Origin: Pachyseris speciosa | Lineage: Eukaryota > Cnidaria > Anthozoa > Scleractinia > Pachyseridae | Assembly: GCA_016490735.1 (NCBI GenBank) | Contig: JAEMWC010000957.1 | Location: 103,501-167,500, forward strand | Length of the DNA stretch: 64,000 nt | Direction of reading: 5' to 3' | Shown here: piece after piece, positions 9,621 through 20,989 of the stretch | How positions within the stretch are numbered: the first letter of the stretch is position 1 | Layout: every line of letters starts with the position of its first letter | Notes under the pieces: model-generated | Database searches by the model: none | What the model was told of the DNA's origin: nothing | Seen by the model: the letters and a program-made list of their open reading frames with translations, nothing else | Made by a program: the position numbers and the translations under genes

Positions 9621-10690
9621 ATAACTTATGCTCAGGCTCGCTTTGGCCGTCTAGTTGGACTGGCAAAAGAAATGACAACATGGCAAGAAGTGGATGGAAA
9701 TGTCGCTAGACAGTGAGAATCACAAAATAACTAATAATCCCGAACCAAAATGCGAAGTCACCGGCTCAAGCAGATGTGGTAATAAATGAGAAATAAATCC
9801 TAAAAGGTTTCAAGATCCCTTAACGGTCACTCTGTGATGTTGACCTTTCGGGAGTGTGGTACCAAGAGTGCTTCACAATGCTTGTCCGTCGGGTACGTCT
9901 GAAAGTCTGTTAATTTCAGACCGCTCCGATGGTTTTCGAAGCGATGCGATAGGAAATTTTGACATTTTCACGAAACTAAAATATGTAGTTCACGTGTCCC
10001 GCATATTTGGTAGACAAATCACGCGTCAGGTGCATTGTAAATTCACGAATCACGTATCTCTTTTAGTTCCTTTCACGTTTCACGCACCAATTTTTGCCCT
10101 CATCACGCGTCACGTACAAACCCTTTGCTACCCTCTTCCGATCGTTTGCGATCAATGCCATATGGAAACAGCGTTCTTTGCGATCGCCTAAAGATGCCCT
10201 TGAACCGGATATGCCAAACCACAGAATCTGATCGTTGCATTCGCTCCCCTTCTTTTTTCTCCCCGTTTCGAACTCTTCGTAAGAGCTGCGGACATTTCCA
10301 TGCTAAATCATAGTTGTCCCGAGGTGAGATTTTTAACTTTTCCGTACTCGAGAAAGATTCACGATTTTACGCTTCCCTCAAGCGAAACGTCCCGCACAAC
10401 AAAGGCTCGCCTTATGTCGTCTGATTGGTGAACGCATTGACAGTTAATTGATAGTAGACGTAATCGGATTACTAGAGAATCGGTGGGCGGAATGCAAAAC
10501 CCTGGCCGGGTTATTAGAGCAGGCGTTCCCTCTCTCCTCGCCCCAATCCCCTCTCCCTTTTCCCTTTCCTCTCCCTTTTCTACGTCTGCCGCGCAGGCTA
10601 TGAATTCCCCCACCTTCTAATCTTTGATCGTAAAATAATGTCGAGATTTTCCCCTACCCTCCGGCAAAGAATCGAATCCATCTCCTCGTA
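9621..10690. other. Non-coding, several CACGCGTCACG-like stretches
   Basis: No gene is seen. Between about 9975 and 10115 there is a diffuse repetition of TCACG-type words (CACGTGTCCCG, CACGCGTCAGG, CACGAATCACG, CACGCGTCACG); similar words occur near 8290-8375. Likely a decayed simple or interspersed repeat. Confidence 0.3.
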
Positions 10691-10694
10691 TTAC

Positions 10695-10760
10695 CCCACA
10701 TATCTCCCTGATTGGACCGGGGGTCGACCCCACGGGGAAGCCGATGACATGTGCATTAGG
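10695..10760. repeat. Inverted copy of the 6241-6300 repeat
   Basis: Contains CGGGGGTCGACCCC and ATGACATGTGCATTA, the reverse complement of the block at 6241-6300 with a few differences. Confidence 0.5.
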
Positions 10761-11137
10761 GGTTGACACAAGCCTGACAGTCTAGCCATTTGTGCCGGGG
10801 TTTAACAAATTAAATTCAGCAATAAACACTGCATGGTTTGGGAATCCCTTGTAATGTTTGCAGGTTTCTTCGTCAAAAAATTTTCCTCAGAAAAAATTGG
10901 ACCAATGTCCTTTTCACTGCTGATAGCTCTAACTTTCTCAGGCAGATCATTATTCAGTTTACACACAGCAATTGTTGCTAAGTCACGAAGCGTATCAACA
11001 GTCGCATATCCCACCTGTACCATAAACTCTGACGACAGATTTATTTTGCGTCTGGGTGGTTTACAATTTCATTTTAATGTGCGAACTATACCGTAACTAA
11101 CTAATATTTACCTGTTAAATGGCGATTTTTCTCGTCG

Positions 11138-11473
11138 TTATACGGCTTTTCTTTTCGTTTCAACCTCCCTGGGTTTCTCATCCCATTTAAGTGGGATTGC
11201 TCCTTTCCTTAGATTAAACCGACTTCCCCTGGAACACGCAATATGTCCCCATTTCAAAAATAAAGGTGGCAAACTACCGTTTCCTCGGTAATTCGAAAAC
11301 CATCCTTTCCCGACTTTCGACTTTCTCGCAGAACGATTTTGCCACATTTGACGAAGTTTTATATCCTTGGGAAACTTAAAAAATTTAAAACATGTTCTTT
11401 TCCCCTTTTGCGTCATACATTCTGTTCGAGCAACTAAAAAACGCACATTCTTTTCCTTGACTTCTCTCTCCAT
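11138..11473 (-). pseudogene. Possible THAP-domain relic
   Basis: The 111-residue frame contains a CFKFFKFPKDIKLRQMW segment and, later, a HIACSRG segment followed by LRKGAIPLKW. The spacing resembles a THAP zinc finger (first cysteines, FP, K..W, C-x-x-H, then a lysine plus AIP end), but the final C-x-x-H is spoiled and the first cysteine pair is not clear. THAP fingers occur in host proteins and at the N-terminus of some transposases. The minus-strand frame at 10802-11023 may be a neighbouring piece, but I cannot link them. Confidence 0.3.
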
Positions 11474-11865
11474 CTTGAATAGTGATACCTCCTAAGCCTC
11501 GCTTTCGTGCAGACCGGAAACAGGAAGTCGGAATTACGCAAAGCGTCTATCGCTGCAGACTTCTTTGAGGTCATAGGTTTTTCGGAGTGTCACACAACGC
11601 TCTCTTTGATGGGAGGTTGCGTGTGGGCGAGAATACATCACAACCAGTTTACAATGTAGTTTAATAATAGGTTTGATAGACTCTGGGAAAGAGGTTACAT
11701 TACTAGTCAAGTGTAGATCGCAATTAGTGTAGCAAGATGCATCCATGAGCTGGCTCAAAGGAGCCTTTGATTTGACAAAATGTTCGCAGATTAATCAACT
11801 GATTTGCGACAATTATTTTTATGTTGATACAAGGCCTGAAGTGCCATGCAAGCGTCTTTGTAAAG

Positions 11866-11912
11866 CGATGATGATGATGATGATCATGGTGATTTGATGA
11901 TGATGATGATAA
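11866..11912. repeat. (GAT)n microsatellite
   Basis: Two runs of GATGATGATGATGAT separated by CATGGTGATTT. Confidence 0.85.
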
Positions 11913-12193
11913 CAACAGGTTGATTCATTTTTCCAATTCCGCGTGGATAAATAAACCAGTTTTTTGTTTTCGAAGAAAAATTCGATTCCAAAATCTAACC
12001 TTCACTTTTTCTAGCTATAGTAACGCCGAGCGCCGCAATATTGTTACGCCCCCGCGGCTAGCTTCCGGTTTTAAACCGCGGAAAATCTTATTGGCCAGGT
12101 AAACGATGGCTTCGTGCAAAGGCCCATCACAAACGAGTTCTTGGATCCTGGTACATTGTTGGGAGTCTAGGACAAGGATTTAGTCGCTAAATT

Positions 12194-13747
12194 GCGGAGC
12201 GTTCTGACGATATAGACCCTGATGTTAATTTCTGCACAGACGACGTCCATTGTGATTACTACATTGAAGATAAATTTAACGAAATGTTGAGAAATGATAA
12301 TTTATGTGATGAAGATTTTTCGCTTCTACATCTAAATATTCGTAGTCTTCAACGTAATCTAAACAGCCTTTGTATTCTTTTGACATGCTTGAATATTAAG
12401 TTCTCTTTAATTGGCGTTTCTGAGACTTGGCTAAATGATTATTCCCATTCAGTAGACATAGTTGGTTTCAATTTTATTCACAAACATCGCCCAAATAGAA
12501 CTGGTGGTGGTGTTGGCTTATATATTTCTGACAATCTCGATTTTAAAATTCGCGCTGACTTGAGTTTTGATGATATTGATGTTGCAGAATCTTTGTTTAT
12601 TGAAATATCAAGACCCCATGGGAAAAATATTATCGGTGGTGTTATTTACAGGCCACCTAATCAGAGAGTTGGTGACTTTGTGTCAAAATACAATGATCTG
12701 TTAGCGAAAATCTCTAGAGAGAACAAAATATGTTTTATTATGGGTGATTTCAATTTGAATTTAATTAACTTTCAACATCACCAAAACACTGGCGAATTCC
12801 TTGATGGATCACACTCGTATATGTTTTTTTCCCATGATAACACGTCCCACCCGAATAACTTCTCACACCGCAACATTGCTAGATAACATTTTCGCAAACA
12901 CATTTTTTGATCACTCGAGAAGTGGTTTATTGATTACTGATATCTCTGATCACTTACCTGTTTTTTCGATTCATTCAAATAATGACTCTTCCAACAGCCA
13001 CGCTCATGACCCAGTGGTCATTCGAGACAATAATAAAGAAAACTTAGCGAGTTTTCTCGAAACGCTAAAACAAATTACCTGGTCCTCCCTTGATGGTTAT
13101 CATGACCCCAAAAACGCGTATAATAGCTTTATAAAGAAGTATTCTGAAAGTTATAATGTGTGCTTCCCTGTAAACATTGCCGTTTAAATAAACCGTGGCT
13201 ATCCAATGCGCTTATTAAGTGTATTAGGAAGAAAAATAGGCTTTATAAAAAATATCTGCGAAATCCAACAATGGATCGTCAATCAGTTTACAAAAGTTAT
13301 AAAAACAAATTAAATCATTCTCTGCGGACAGCAAAACGTCTTTACTACGAGAAGAAATTGAATAACGTTCAATCTAATACTCGTGCTACTTGGAAAGTTT
13401 TAAATGAAATTCTAAACAGAAGCAAAAGAAATTCCAATAGATGCTCAACATTTAAAGCTGATAATCGTGAAGTTACTGATCCTGTCGAAATTGCCAACAA
13501 GTTTTGTAGTTATTTTTCAAGCATCGGTCCTAATTTAGCTAGGGGTATACAGTCGTCAGCTTCACACCGTTGTTTTCTTAATGGTTCCTTTACACAGTCA
13601 ATATTCTTCAACCCTACAACTCAAGATGAGATCACTGAGATTGCGAAAACTTTTCTTCCAGGCAAAGCAGCTGGCTACGACCAGATTCCAATGACAGTCA
13701 TTAAGGAGTCCATTCTACTTGTTTCTGAACCACTCACCCATATCATA
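12194..13747 (+). pseudogene. LINE ORF2, 5' part: AP endonuclease to start of RT
   Basis: This is the N-terminal half of a CR1/L2-like retrotransposon polyprotein, which nicks target DNA and reverse-transcribes its own RNA. The endonuclease shows LLHLNIRSL, SETWLND, GGGVGLYI, GVIYRPPN, MGDFNLNL and TDISDHLPVF, then a linker (RLYYEKKLNN) and the RT start ending at SEPLTHII. The frame is open upstream to a TAA near 12190; the first ATG is at 12284. Frame changes near 12815 and 13170 break it. At about 13747 the element is cut by a 4.5-kb insertion, and RT resumes at 18243. Confidence 0.85.
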
Positions 13748-13857
13748 GCGGAGCTCCAGCGGCCCGAAGGGCCGCGAGCGGAGCACCATACCTATAGAAA
13801 CCCGTCAACTGCTTTTCTCATGGAAAGAATGGCTAGCGGTATTGCTCGTGGGCGCGC

Positions 13858-13885
13858 ACGACGACGACGACGACGACGACGACGG
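13858..13885. repeat. (GAC)n microsatellite
   Basis: A run of CGA triplets; the arginine-rich frame across it is an artefact of the repeat. Confidence 0.85.
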
Positions 13886-14079
13886 TGGTGTTGCCCAATA
13901 ACTAATAATATCCTAATAATAATCATAATAATCCAACATGGCGGCCATACTCCACCTGGCCCAGCAGCTAACCAGCTAGTTTACAGTTTACACCCAGCGT
14001 ACGTCTTTGATACTAGACATCCATCATATAGCCAATTGACACCTGTCAAAACAAAGTATCCGCTGACCAGTGTCACGTG

Positions 14080-15420
14080 ACCATATCGCGGGCTCAAGTT
14101 GAGACCTCATCGAGGTCAGCTGTTTTTTTGAAGTTGACCGCTGACCAGGTACTTGCTTTCGATTTGATCGCAGGCTCAAGCCAGGTGTGGGACACCCAAA
14201 CCAAATCGAGGCTTAATTTTTCGCGCGCTTTCTGCGGCTCGTAATTTCACATTCACTTGGTTTCTTCATTTTGAGCAAAACAACTTCATCGTCTTCGATC
14301 GAAGTTTGTCTTTAAATTCGCGTAAAAAGCATAAAAATCAAGAACTTGTCAGATACCCCGGAACGTGAATTTTCAAGTGATGAAGGGAAGAGCGATTTTT
14401 CTCAAGAAAATCTTCAAACTTGGATCGATTGTGCGGTTGAAAACAGTATAATTCAACGCTTCAAGGGCTTTCACTTTACCGCGGCATCTTACATCTCAAT
14501 AAGAAAGGTCACTTAACAGTTCACCTGTGTTAATGGGAGGAACGAGTAGCTCAAACTCTGTGGAAAAAGCTCTTTCTTTGGACAAACCGTTTGCTATTTT
14601 TGCGGGTGCTTGTTTTTACTTTACTGAAGCTTACGTATTTTCAAGTGGCACAAACCTCTACAACACAGCGCAGGACAGTGAGGTAAATTAAATAAATAGA
14701 AGCTTAACATTTGGTTTAATCGTTGTTACTTTTGTTCAGGAATGAAACTTGTATTTTTCTCTCGAATGGATATAAATAACAATCATCTGTACTCGTTTTG
14801 GACGCAACGAAGTAGTTGAATTGTTTGTTTTTTGTTACGTTGTTTTCTTTGCAAGCGAACGAGTGTTTTCACTCGGCTTGGCTGACTGTTTTTCGACCTT
14901 GGTACCTCAACAGCGTTAAGAAACTTTTGCCCTTATCTTAATAACACGTAATCACAATGAGTCCTCGTAAAATTAAGCATTAAAGCTCGAGTGCATGTGC
15001 ATCTGCACGTCTCAAAATCTGACATAAAGTTGTCAATATTTGAAAAACGTTTTAGAGATCTTCGTCGAAAGCGGCCTGTAAACAAGAATATTAAGTTTCG
15101 CCGTCTATAAACATGTCGTCTTAATTTGTTTGAACCGGTAAGAATCAGCGTTTGGATGTAAAAAACACCGAAATGGGTTGACTGGCTGGGCTGGCTTTGA
15201 TAAATTTTATATTGGACGGGTCTGCGAGAGAAATGCTGTTGTGGTTTGGCAACCGCTTTCTTCGTTAACTGGATGACGCTTTGCCAATCATTAATTGAAG
15301 AAGGTTCTTCGGAAGACATGGGAAGTACCAGTAAAACTATCAAAGCTCTTTAGCGTTTTGTGTCAGCCAAGGAAAGATTTTGTGGGAAATGACGCTATTA
15401 TTCAGCTCTGTCGCGTTGCG
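14080..15420. other. Non-coding part of the composite insertion
   Basis: No gene is seen. The segment 14748-14830 (CTCTCGAATGGATATAAATAA and CGTTTTGGACG) has a reversed relative at 56745-56830, showing that this is dispersed repeat sequence. Confidence 0.4.
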
Positions 15421-15436
15421 AGTGATTGCTGCCTCA

Positions 15437-15860
15437 GCGATTCCTGTTGACTGCTCTAAACGATCAGGTGTGGACCTCTTTTTTGTCTTTTCTACGGACA
15501 TTTATGTCAAAATTGCTAAGCAATTTTTGTTACTTGTCTAATTTCTCCACCCTCTCCAAGAATCTTCGAAGAAATATTATTCGTATTGTGCTTTGTTTTC
15601 TTGTAATACTTATGTTTGTTGTTCTGTTGTTTTTGAACCGCGGTCAATTCCTGTTGACTGCTCTTAACGATCAGTTTTTACCCTTTATTGTCTTTTCTAC
15701 GGGCATTTATGTCAAAATAAATACCAATTTTTCTAGACTAATCAGTACAAGCTATTATTATTACAAGCTAGTCTTGTTTAATTTCTCCACCTTCTCCTTC
15801 TTCCAGCAAAACACTCGCATCGTACTTTGTTCGCTTGTAGTGTTTTTTTTTATCCGCTTT
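15437..15860. repeat. Two tandem units of about 205 bp
   Basis: CAATTCCTGTTGACTGCTCT..AACGATCAG recurs at about 15437 and 15643. In both units it is followed by TGTCTTTTCTACGG, ATTTATGTCAAAAT, AATTTCTCCACC and a GTACTTTGTT-like end. A reversed partial copy (GAGCAGTCAACAGGAATTGAG) lies near 56940. Confidence 0.7.
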
Positions 15861-16397
15861 GAATTCCGTTAGGCTTTCATCTGAAAGTAGTTAGGACTCA
15901 CGAATGTCTGTATTTTTTTTGCAAACGTTTGCTATCGAAAACTCTTCGTTTTCCCTGCTGCTGCTCAATTGTTTTGGACACAAATTAAACTGGCCCAAAT
16001 AAAGCCATGCGAAGTTGCTCGGTGAGAGTGTGCAACTCCGATTCTAGGCTTGGCCTGGCTAAATATATATATGGCCTTCAGCTTTTCTTTTTATAATCGC
16101 TACATACCAGACTGGAATGGTGTTCCATCGAACATCATACATGCACCTTCTTTAAGCAGTTTTAAGTCCTATCTATTACATTATTTGTGTCAATTTTAAA
16201 TCAGATGTAGCTTGTGAGTGACAAGTATGTAATTTAATTAGGTTAGCTTTGGATTGTATTTCAATTTTACTTCTCTATTTTTAGTGTCAATCTCAAAGCA
16301 GGGGTGACTCGTAAGAGACAAGTAATCGATTTAATTTGATTAGGTTAGCTTTGGGCCACGTTTAAATTTCACCTCTAAGTTTTTAGAATGTGTAATA

Positions 16398-16830
16398 CAG
16401 TAATAGCCCACGTATAAGAACCAGAATTTTCTAATTTAGCCTAAATAGATTCTTATATAAATGGTACTGAAAGCAAATTTAGGCTACCAAGGTTCTTAAA
16501 ATAGGTTCTTAAATTTTCATTATGAATTTTATCTGAATATACTATATATATGATAAATATCATCTCATAATACAGTATAAATCATTTATTTGTACCATAG
16601 AGAAATGCCTATAGGCAGTTCACTAGAGGTACAGTATATGTCCTTAACAAAACATAGCAAAGAAACTCATTCAGCAGTTTCTACCTTTACACTTTTACAG
16701 CAACCCCACTGATAAGAACCTAACTTAAAATTTTAGCATTAATAGGTTCTTATGTGGAGGGGGCTTAAAATGAAAATTTTAGCCTAACAGGTTCTTAAAA
16801 CCTAGGTTCCTATACGTGGGCTATTACTAG
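16398..16830. mobile_element. 433-bp MITE (first copy)
   Basis: The terminal inverted repeats are CAGTAATAGCCCACGTATA on the left and TATACGTGGGCTATTACTAG on the right. Flanking TGTAATA (16391-16397) and TGTATTA (16831-16837) look like a 7-8-bp target duplication with one change, as in hAT elements. A second, 3'-truncated copy lies at 36530-36770. Confidence 0.8.
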
Positions 16831-16839
16831 TGTATTAGA

Positions 16840-17940
16840 TAATATTCTTTGTATGGGAATTTACTTTCTCCCAATTATTCTCCAGTCATGCACTTTTTTT
16901 GTGTATCAACTTAGATGTATTTGCATGACAAAGTATTATTAAACTTAAAGTAAGCTCTTTCTCATTAATGTACACATCCTTTGGACTTCCTTCTCCTGCA
17001 TGCAGTCTTTCAATTAATTTTATTCATAGCTGGTCACACCAATCTTGTGGTATGTTTGGATGACATTTGACACTAATGTGTAATGGGATTTTTGATGTTT
17101 GATGAAGTATGTTGTGCAATTTCAAATGTACATGGAGAAATGTGAGACTACTGACCTTACCTTTCTTGCAAAATAGAGAATCAAGTTACGATGGCTAACA
17201 CGGATTCCCAGCACTTTTGCTTTGGTGAATCATTACCTTAAATCCTCATACTACATTGTTAATTACCTTGATAGTGATATCAACCAAATGCCCAATATTT
17301 TATTATCAAGTTGCTTAGTCTTGCACTTGGCTGGCCAGAAAAGCAGCTGGATTTCTTTTTGAAAACACTGTAGGTGCATTGATTGATGAGCTTAATGTCA
17401 GCAAGCAGTTTTTTGCGATAGTAAATCAAGAAGTAACTGATCAAGAGAAATATCTTGGCCTTAATGCATATCATCTAAATATTTTTATTGATTTCCATGT
17501 ATCTTTCTTTCATAATTTTTTTGATGCATACATATATCCAGAGGATACACAATTTCTAATTTCCAACTGTCTCATGGGAGGCTTTGGATAACTGAAATTG
17601 CATTAATTATGAAGTGATGATCTGAATCACTATATGTCTGATGTCGGATACTGATTCAAAATAGCATTCAACAGGCTTCTCCACCAATTTCTAGTGGCTC
17701 TAAACTACAACTAAGTAGCCTACAGTTGAACGGGAAAACAGACCTGTCCTTAGGTATTGCTCTAAGATGTTAAGAAATGTTTTGTTTTAAAAATTTATAG
17801 ATGCGTTGCAGGTTCTTTTTTACACAAAGTATTAAAGATTTTTTTTTTTTTAAAAACCTACCTCAATATATTTTTTTTGCTTTTTAACATCTCCAAACTC
17901 AATTTGCAAAGGAATTTTTATTACCTTACTGAATAGAACG
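16840..17940. other. Non-coding AT-rich stretch
   Basis: No gene or convincing repeat is seen; several T-runs occur (17840-17880). Short open frames at 17280-17590 have no recognisable features. Confidence 0.4.
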
Positions 17941-17949
17941 CTTGTTTTT

Positions 17950-18075
17950 AGGAGGGTTGGGGGTCCAAATCCGTAAAAGGGGGTTCATATCTGCTAGCAG
18001 TTCTGGACTAGGGGGTCCAAATCTGATCCACAAGCAGATCTGGACTGGAGGGTGCAAATCTGCGGGGGGTCCAGA
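17950..18075. repeat. Degenerate short-period repeat
   Basis: GGGGGTCCAAATC-type words recur with variation (GGTCCAAATCCG, GGTCCAAATCTG, GTGCAAATCTG, GGTCCAGATCC) over about 125 bp. Confidence 0.5.
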
Positions 18076-18242
18076 TCCACTGTGATACTGGCTCAGATCA
18101 TCTTTCCATACTATTTTTTACAGCCTTAGATCTGTAGCTTGAGTGAGGTCAGATGGGTGATATGACAAGCACACTATATGTAAATGCCAGTAGAAAAAGA
18201 ATGCTTTTGGAGCTCCGCTTTTAGGCTTGGCTAAATATATAT

Positions 18243-19860
18243 ATTAAACTTGTCAATCCAGCATGGTATTGTTCCCGATGAAATGAAAATCGCTTGCGTG
18301 ATACCTATTTTTAAATCTGATGATCAGTCGCTTTTCACCAACTACCGACCTATCTCGGTGCTTCCCAGCTTTTCAAAATTCTTTGAAAGAGTTATCTACA
18401 ATCGTTTAATGCAATATCTGATGAACTTCAACATCCTCTGTAGTAACCAATACGGCTTCAGGAAAAATCATTCCACTGCACTCGCGCTAATCGACTTGCA
18501 TGTCAAGATCTCCACTGCCTTTGAACGAGGTGAATTTTCGGTAGGTATTTTTCTTGACCTCTCAAAAGCCTTTGACACTGTAAATCATATCATCCTTTTT
18601 GATAAACTCGAACATTACGGTATTCGTGGCTTAGCGCTGGACTGGATAAGAAGTTACTTTTCAAACAGAAAGCAATATGTTGAATATAATGGCCACCGTT
18701 CGTTAAGAAATGAAATCTCTTGTGGGGTACCTCAGGGTTCCATCCTCGGACCACTATTTTTCTTACTGTACATTAACGACATCAACAATGCTTCTAATCT
18801 ATTAAATCTGATATTGTTCGCTGACGATACCAATGTATTCATGTCACATAAAGATCTGAACTATCTCTCAGATATGTTAAACTTGGAGATGGACAAACTG
18901 TCAATCTGGTTTAAAGCAAACAAGCTTTCTCTAAATCTTAAAAAGACTAAATTTATGGTCTTTAAACCAAGACAAAAGCGTTCAATTTGTAATATTCAAA
19001 TAAGTATAGATAATCAAAATATTGTTAAAGTAAAGGAGACAAATTTTCAAGGCGTAATTTTGGATGAAAACCTAAATTGGAAGTCGGAAATATCTCACGT
19101 TGCAAGTAAAGTTGCGAAGTCAGTCGGTATAATATCTAGATGCAGCTTCTTTCTTCCTAAATCGTCTTTACGTATGCTCTACTATTCTTTAATTTATCCT
19201 TATTTTCACTACTGCAATATCGTTTGGGCTTCGACCTATAAAAATAATCTCCGCCGCCTTGTTATCCTGCAAAAGCGCATTATTAGAATTATTAATAAAT
19301 CACATTTTAATGCTCATACTGACCCCATCTTTAAGGACCTCGGTATACTAAAATTTAATGATATCCATTTGCTTCAACTGGGCCAATTTATGTATTCTAG
19401 CAAAAATTCATTCTTACCTCCAAAGTTTAATAACAATTTCTCTCAAAGCAACCAATTCCACTCTTACAATACAAGAAATTCCCAGGCCTACCGTCTACCG
19501 TTTTGTCGTACAAACACGAAAAAGTTCTCGCCCTTTTTTCAAGGGCCTAAGTTTTTTAATTCACTTGACAACAAGATCATCAACTCTCAATCCCTCTCCT
19601 CTTTTAAGAAAAAACTGAAGATTAAATTATTGAGTAAGTATGAAAACAGTTTATAAATCTTTCCATCTTCGACTTTTCGCCTTCTTTTCTTCAATTGATG
19701 TGAAACAGCTCTAGCTCATAGTTCGAGGAGGCCTAACCTCTCATAAGCTCCTATAGTTTCTGTTAGGTCTCCTCGCCACTTCTTTTTTTTCTTTTTTTTT
19801 TCTCTTCTTTTCCTATATTTTTGTAATTAGTGTGGCAAATAAAATAAATAAATAAATAAA
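18243..19860 (+). pseudogene. LINE ORF2, 3' part: reverse transcriptase and tail
   Basis: About 470 residues are uninterrupted to TAA at 19654-19656. RT motifs are seen in order: FTNYRPISVLP, QYGFRKNHSTALAL, FLDLSKAFDTVNH (motif A), GVPQGSILGPLFFLLYIND (motif B) and LILFADDTNVF (catalytic FADD, motif C), then LSLNLKKTKFMVF and the C-terminal YNTRN region. A pyrimidine-rich 3' UTR ends in an AAATAA-type microsatellite at about 19840-19867, the usual primer-like tail of such LINEs. The CR1/L2 group is my best match. This half alone looks young; the copy is inactive because of the insertion and 5' frameshifts. Confidence 0.9.
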
Positions 19861-19869
19861 TAAATAAAA

Positions 19870-20320
19870 ATTGGTGTTAATTCCTGGGTTGTGCGCAGTC
19901 TCTTCTTGGCCCGAGTGGCGAAGCCTCGGGACAGAGGAAGAAGAAAGAGACCGCGATTTTTGCCATACCAAAGAATTTTTATTTAGCGTATGTGGTGGAA
20001 ATGTTTAGAAGACCAAAACGATAGCAACTAGATACAAGTTCAAGCCTATTCCTGATATGTCCATTGAAAAGCAGAGGCAAACCTGACAAAGTAAATTAGC
20101 ATTTAATAAAATACTGGTGTTACTACAGGACTCTGTTAGTTCGGTCTATGGCGTTTGAACTGAAGGTTAAACTGAATAAAAGTTTTAATAATATAAAAAC
20201 CAATTGAAATACCAGGTGAGCTTTTGCGCGAAAACATGATATCTTCAATTTAAGATAAGTAACTAATTAACAATAACCTTGACAGAAGTTGAAAATTATT
20301 TGCGCATTTAAGGATGCAAA
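19870..20320. other. Non-coding; Penelope 3' UTR
   Basis: The segment 20200-20320 is the reverse complement of the 3' UTR of the Penelope copy at 37580-37680 (shared words TTAATTAGTTACTTATCTTAAAT and CAAGGTTATT read on the minus strand). No gene is seen in 19870-20200. Confidence 0.5.
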
Positions 20321-20647
20321 CTAATAAAGATAAAGCTTTTCGCTGCTTACATTTTCATTTAGGTTAGGTTTCAATTCTCTAATCAGCAGAGTCTCCTTTA
20401 TCTTGCAATGTGTATCTGACCGACCTTTCGCCAATATCTCAAAGTGGTCCCATTTTAAGTTGTGACCAGTTGACGTGACGTGGTCTGCGATAGCAGATGC
20501 ATGACAACTACTCGTGATCGCTTTAAAATGTTCAGTTTTCTTGTCATGTAATCTGCGTTTTGTTTTTCCAATGTAGAAATCCTGGCAGTCCCAACAACTA
20601 GCCTTTGGAAAAAGGCAAATCCTTATTTTGTTGTTGTTTTTGCACAA
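20321..20647 (-). pseudogene. Penelope-like element, GIY-YIG endonuclease C-terminus
   Basis: Penelope-like elements carry a C-terminal GIY-YIG endonuclease after the RT. Here the frame shows CWDCQDFYIGKTKRRLHDK, a degenerate GIY-YIG start with the catalytic Arg region, then HASAIADHVTSTGHNL with the histidine block, and ends KPNLNENVSSEKLYLY with a natural stop. No RT is found upstream, so the copy is truncated. The same ending occurs at 37412-37580, so both belong to one family. Confidence 0.8.
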
Positions 20648-20937
20648 CAGAAAAGCTGATATTTTTGTGATTTTGAAAAAAATAGATGACCATCTGTCAC
20701 CATGTGAGTAGCAGTTCTGTTATAGGGGAAGAATGATTTGGACAATCAAGCAAGAAGTGCACAACGGTCTCGGTGTCAGGAGATTCTCTATACCCTACTT
20801 TGAAGAGGCAATATTGTCCAAAATCAATTGCAGCTGCCAATTTAATCTCCGCTTAACGTGGTTCGTCTTTGTTTTCGTTTTCCTTAAAAACAAGCAGCAC
20901 TACAGCACAACGAAATCTTGTTCCCTCAAGTTTTATT

Positions 20938-20977
20938 CTCCGACCGGTTTCACCTGGTACTAGACTTCGTCAGGGAG
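20938..20977 (-). ncRNA. Hammerhead-like motif with palindromic stem III
   Basis: The minus strand reads CTCC, CTGACGA, a weak stem II with G-U pairs, GAAA, then ACCGGT followed by C and GGAG. Stem I is CTCC/GGAG and stem III is a 6-nt self-complementary ACCGGT, as in hammerheads thought to work as dimers. The core boxes are intact. Stem II is imperfect, so it may be a decayed copy. Confidence 0.5.
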
Positions 20978-20989
20978 TTTGAACAAGAT

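Larger units (their letters stand above)
13747..18243. mobile_element. 4.5-kb composite insertion within the LINE
   Basis: The LINE reading stops at 13746 and continues at about 18243. The insert begins AGCGGAGCTCC (13747-13757) and carries the reverse complement GGAGCTCCGCT near its right end (18209-18219), followed by TAGGCTTGGCTAAATATATA. A related right-end signature lies internally at 16044-16070, and a reversed relative at 56836-56866. ATAT-rich sequence at both junctions may be the target duplication. Inside are a (GAC)n run, a tandem repeat, a MITE and no recognisable gene, so this is a stack of elements rather than one. Confidence 0.65.

Noticed and set aside
13830..14080. Arginine-rich end of the frame after the LINE linker
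   Set aside because: It begins beyond the insertion junction at 13747 and the arginines come from a GAC microsatellite.
15426..15872. 148-codon hydrophobic frame
   Set aside because: It lies across two tandem repeat units, and the Phe/Leu content follows T-rich repeats.
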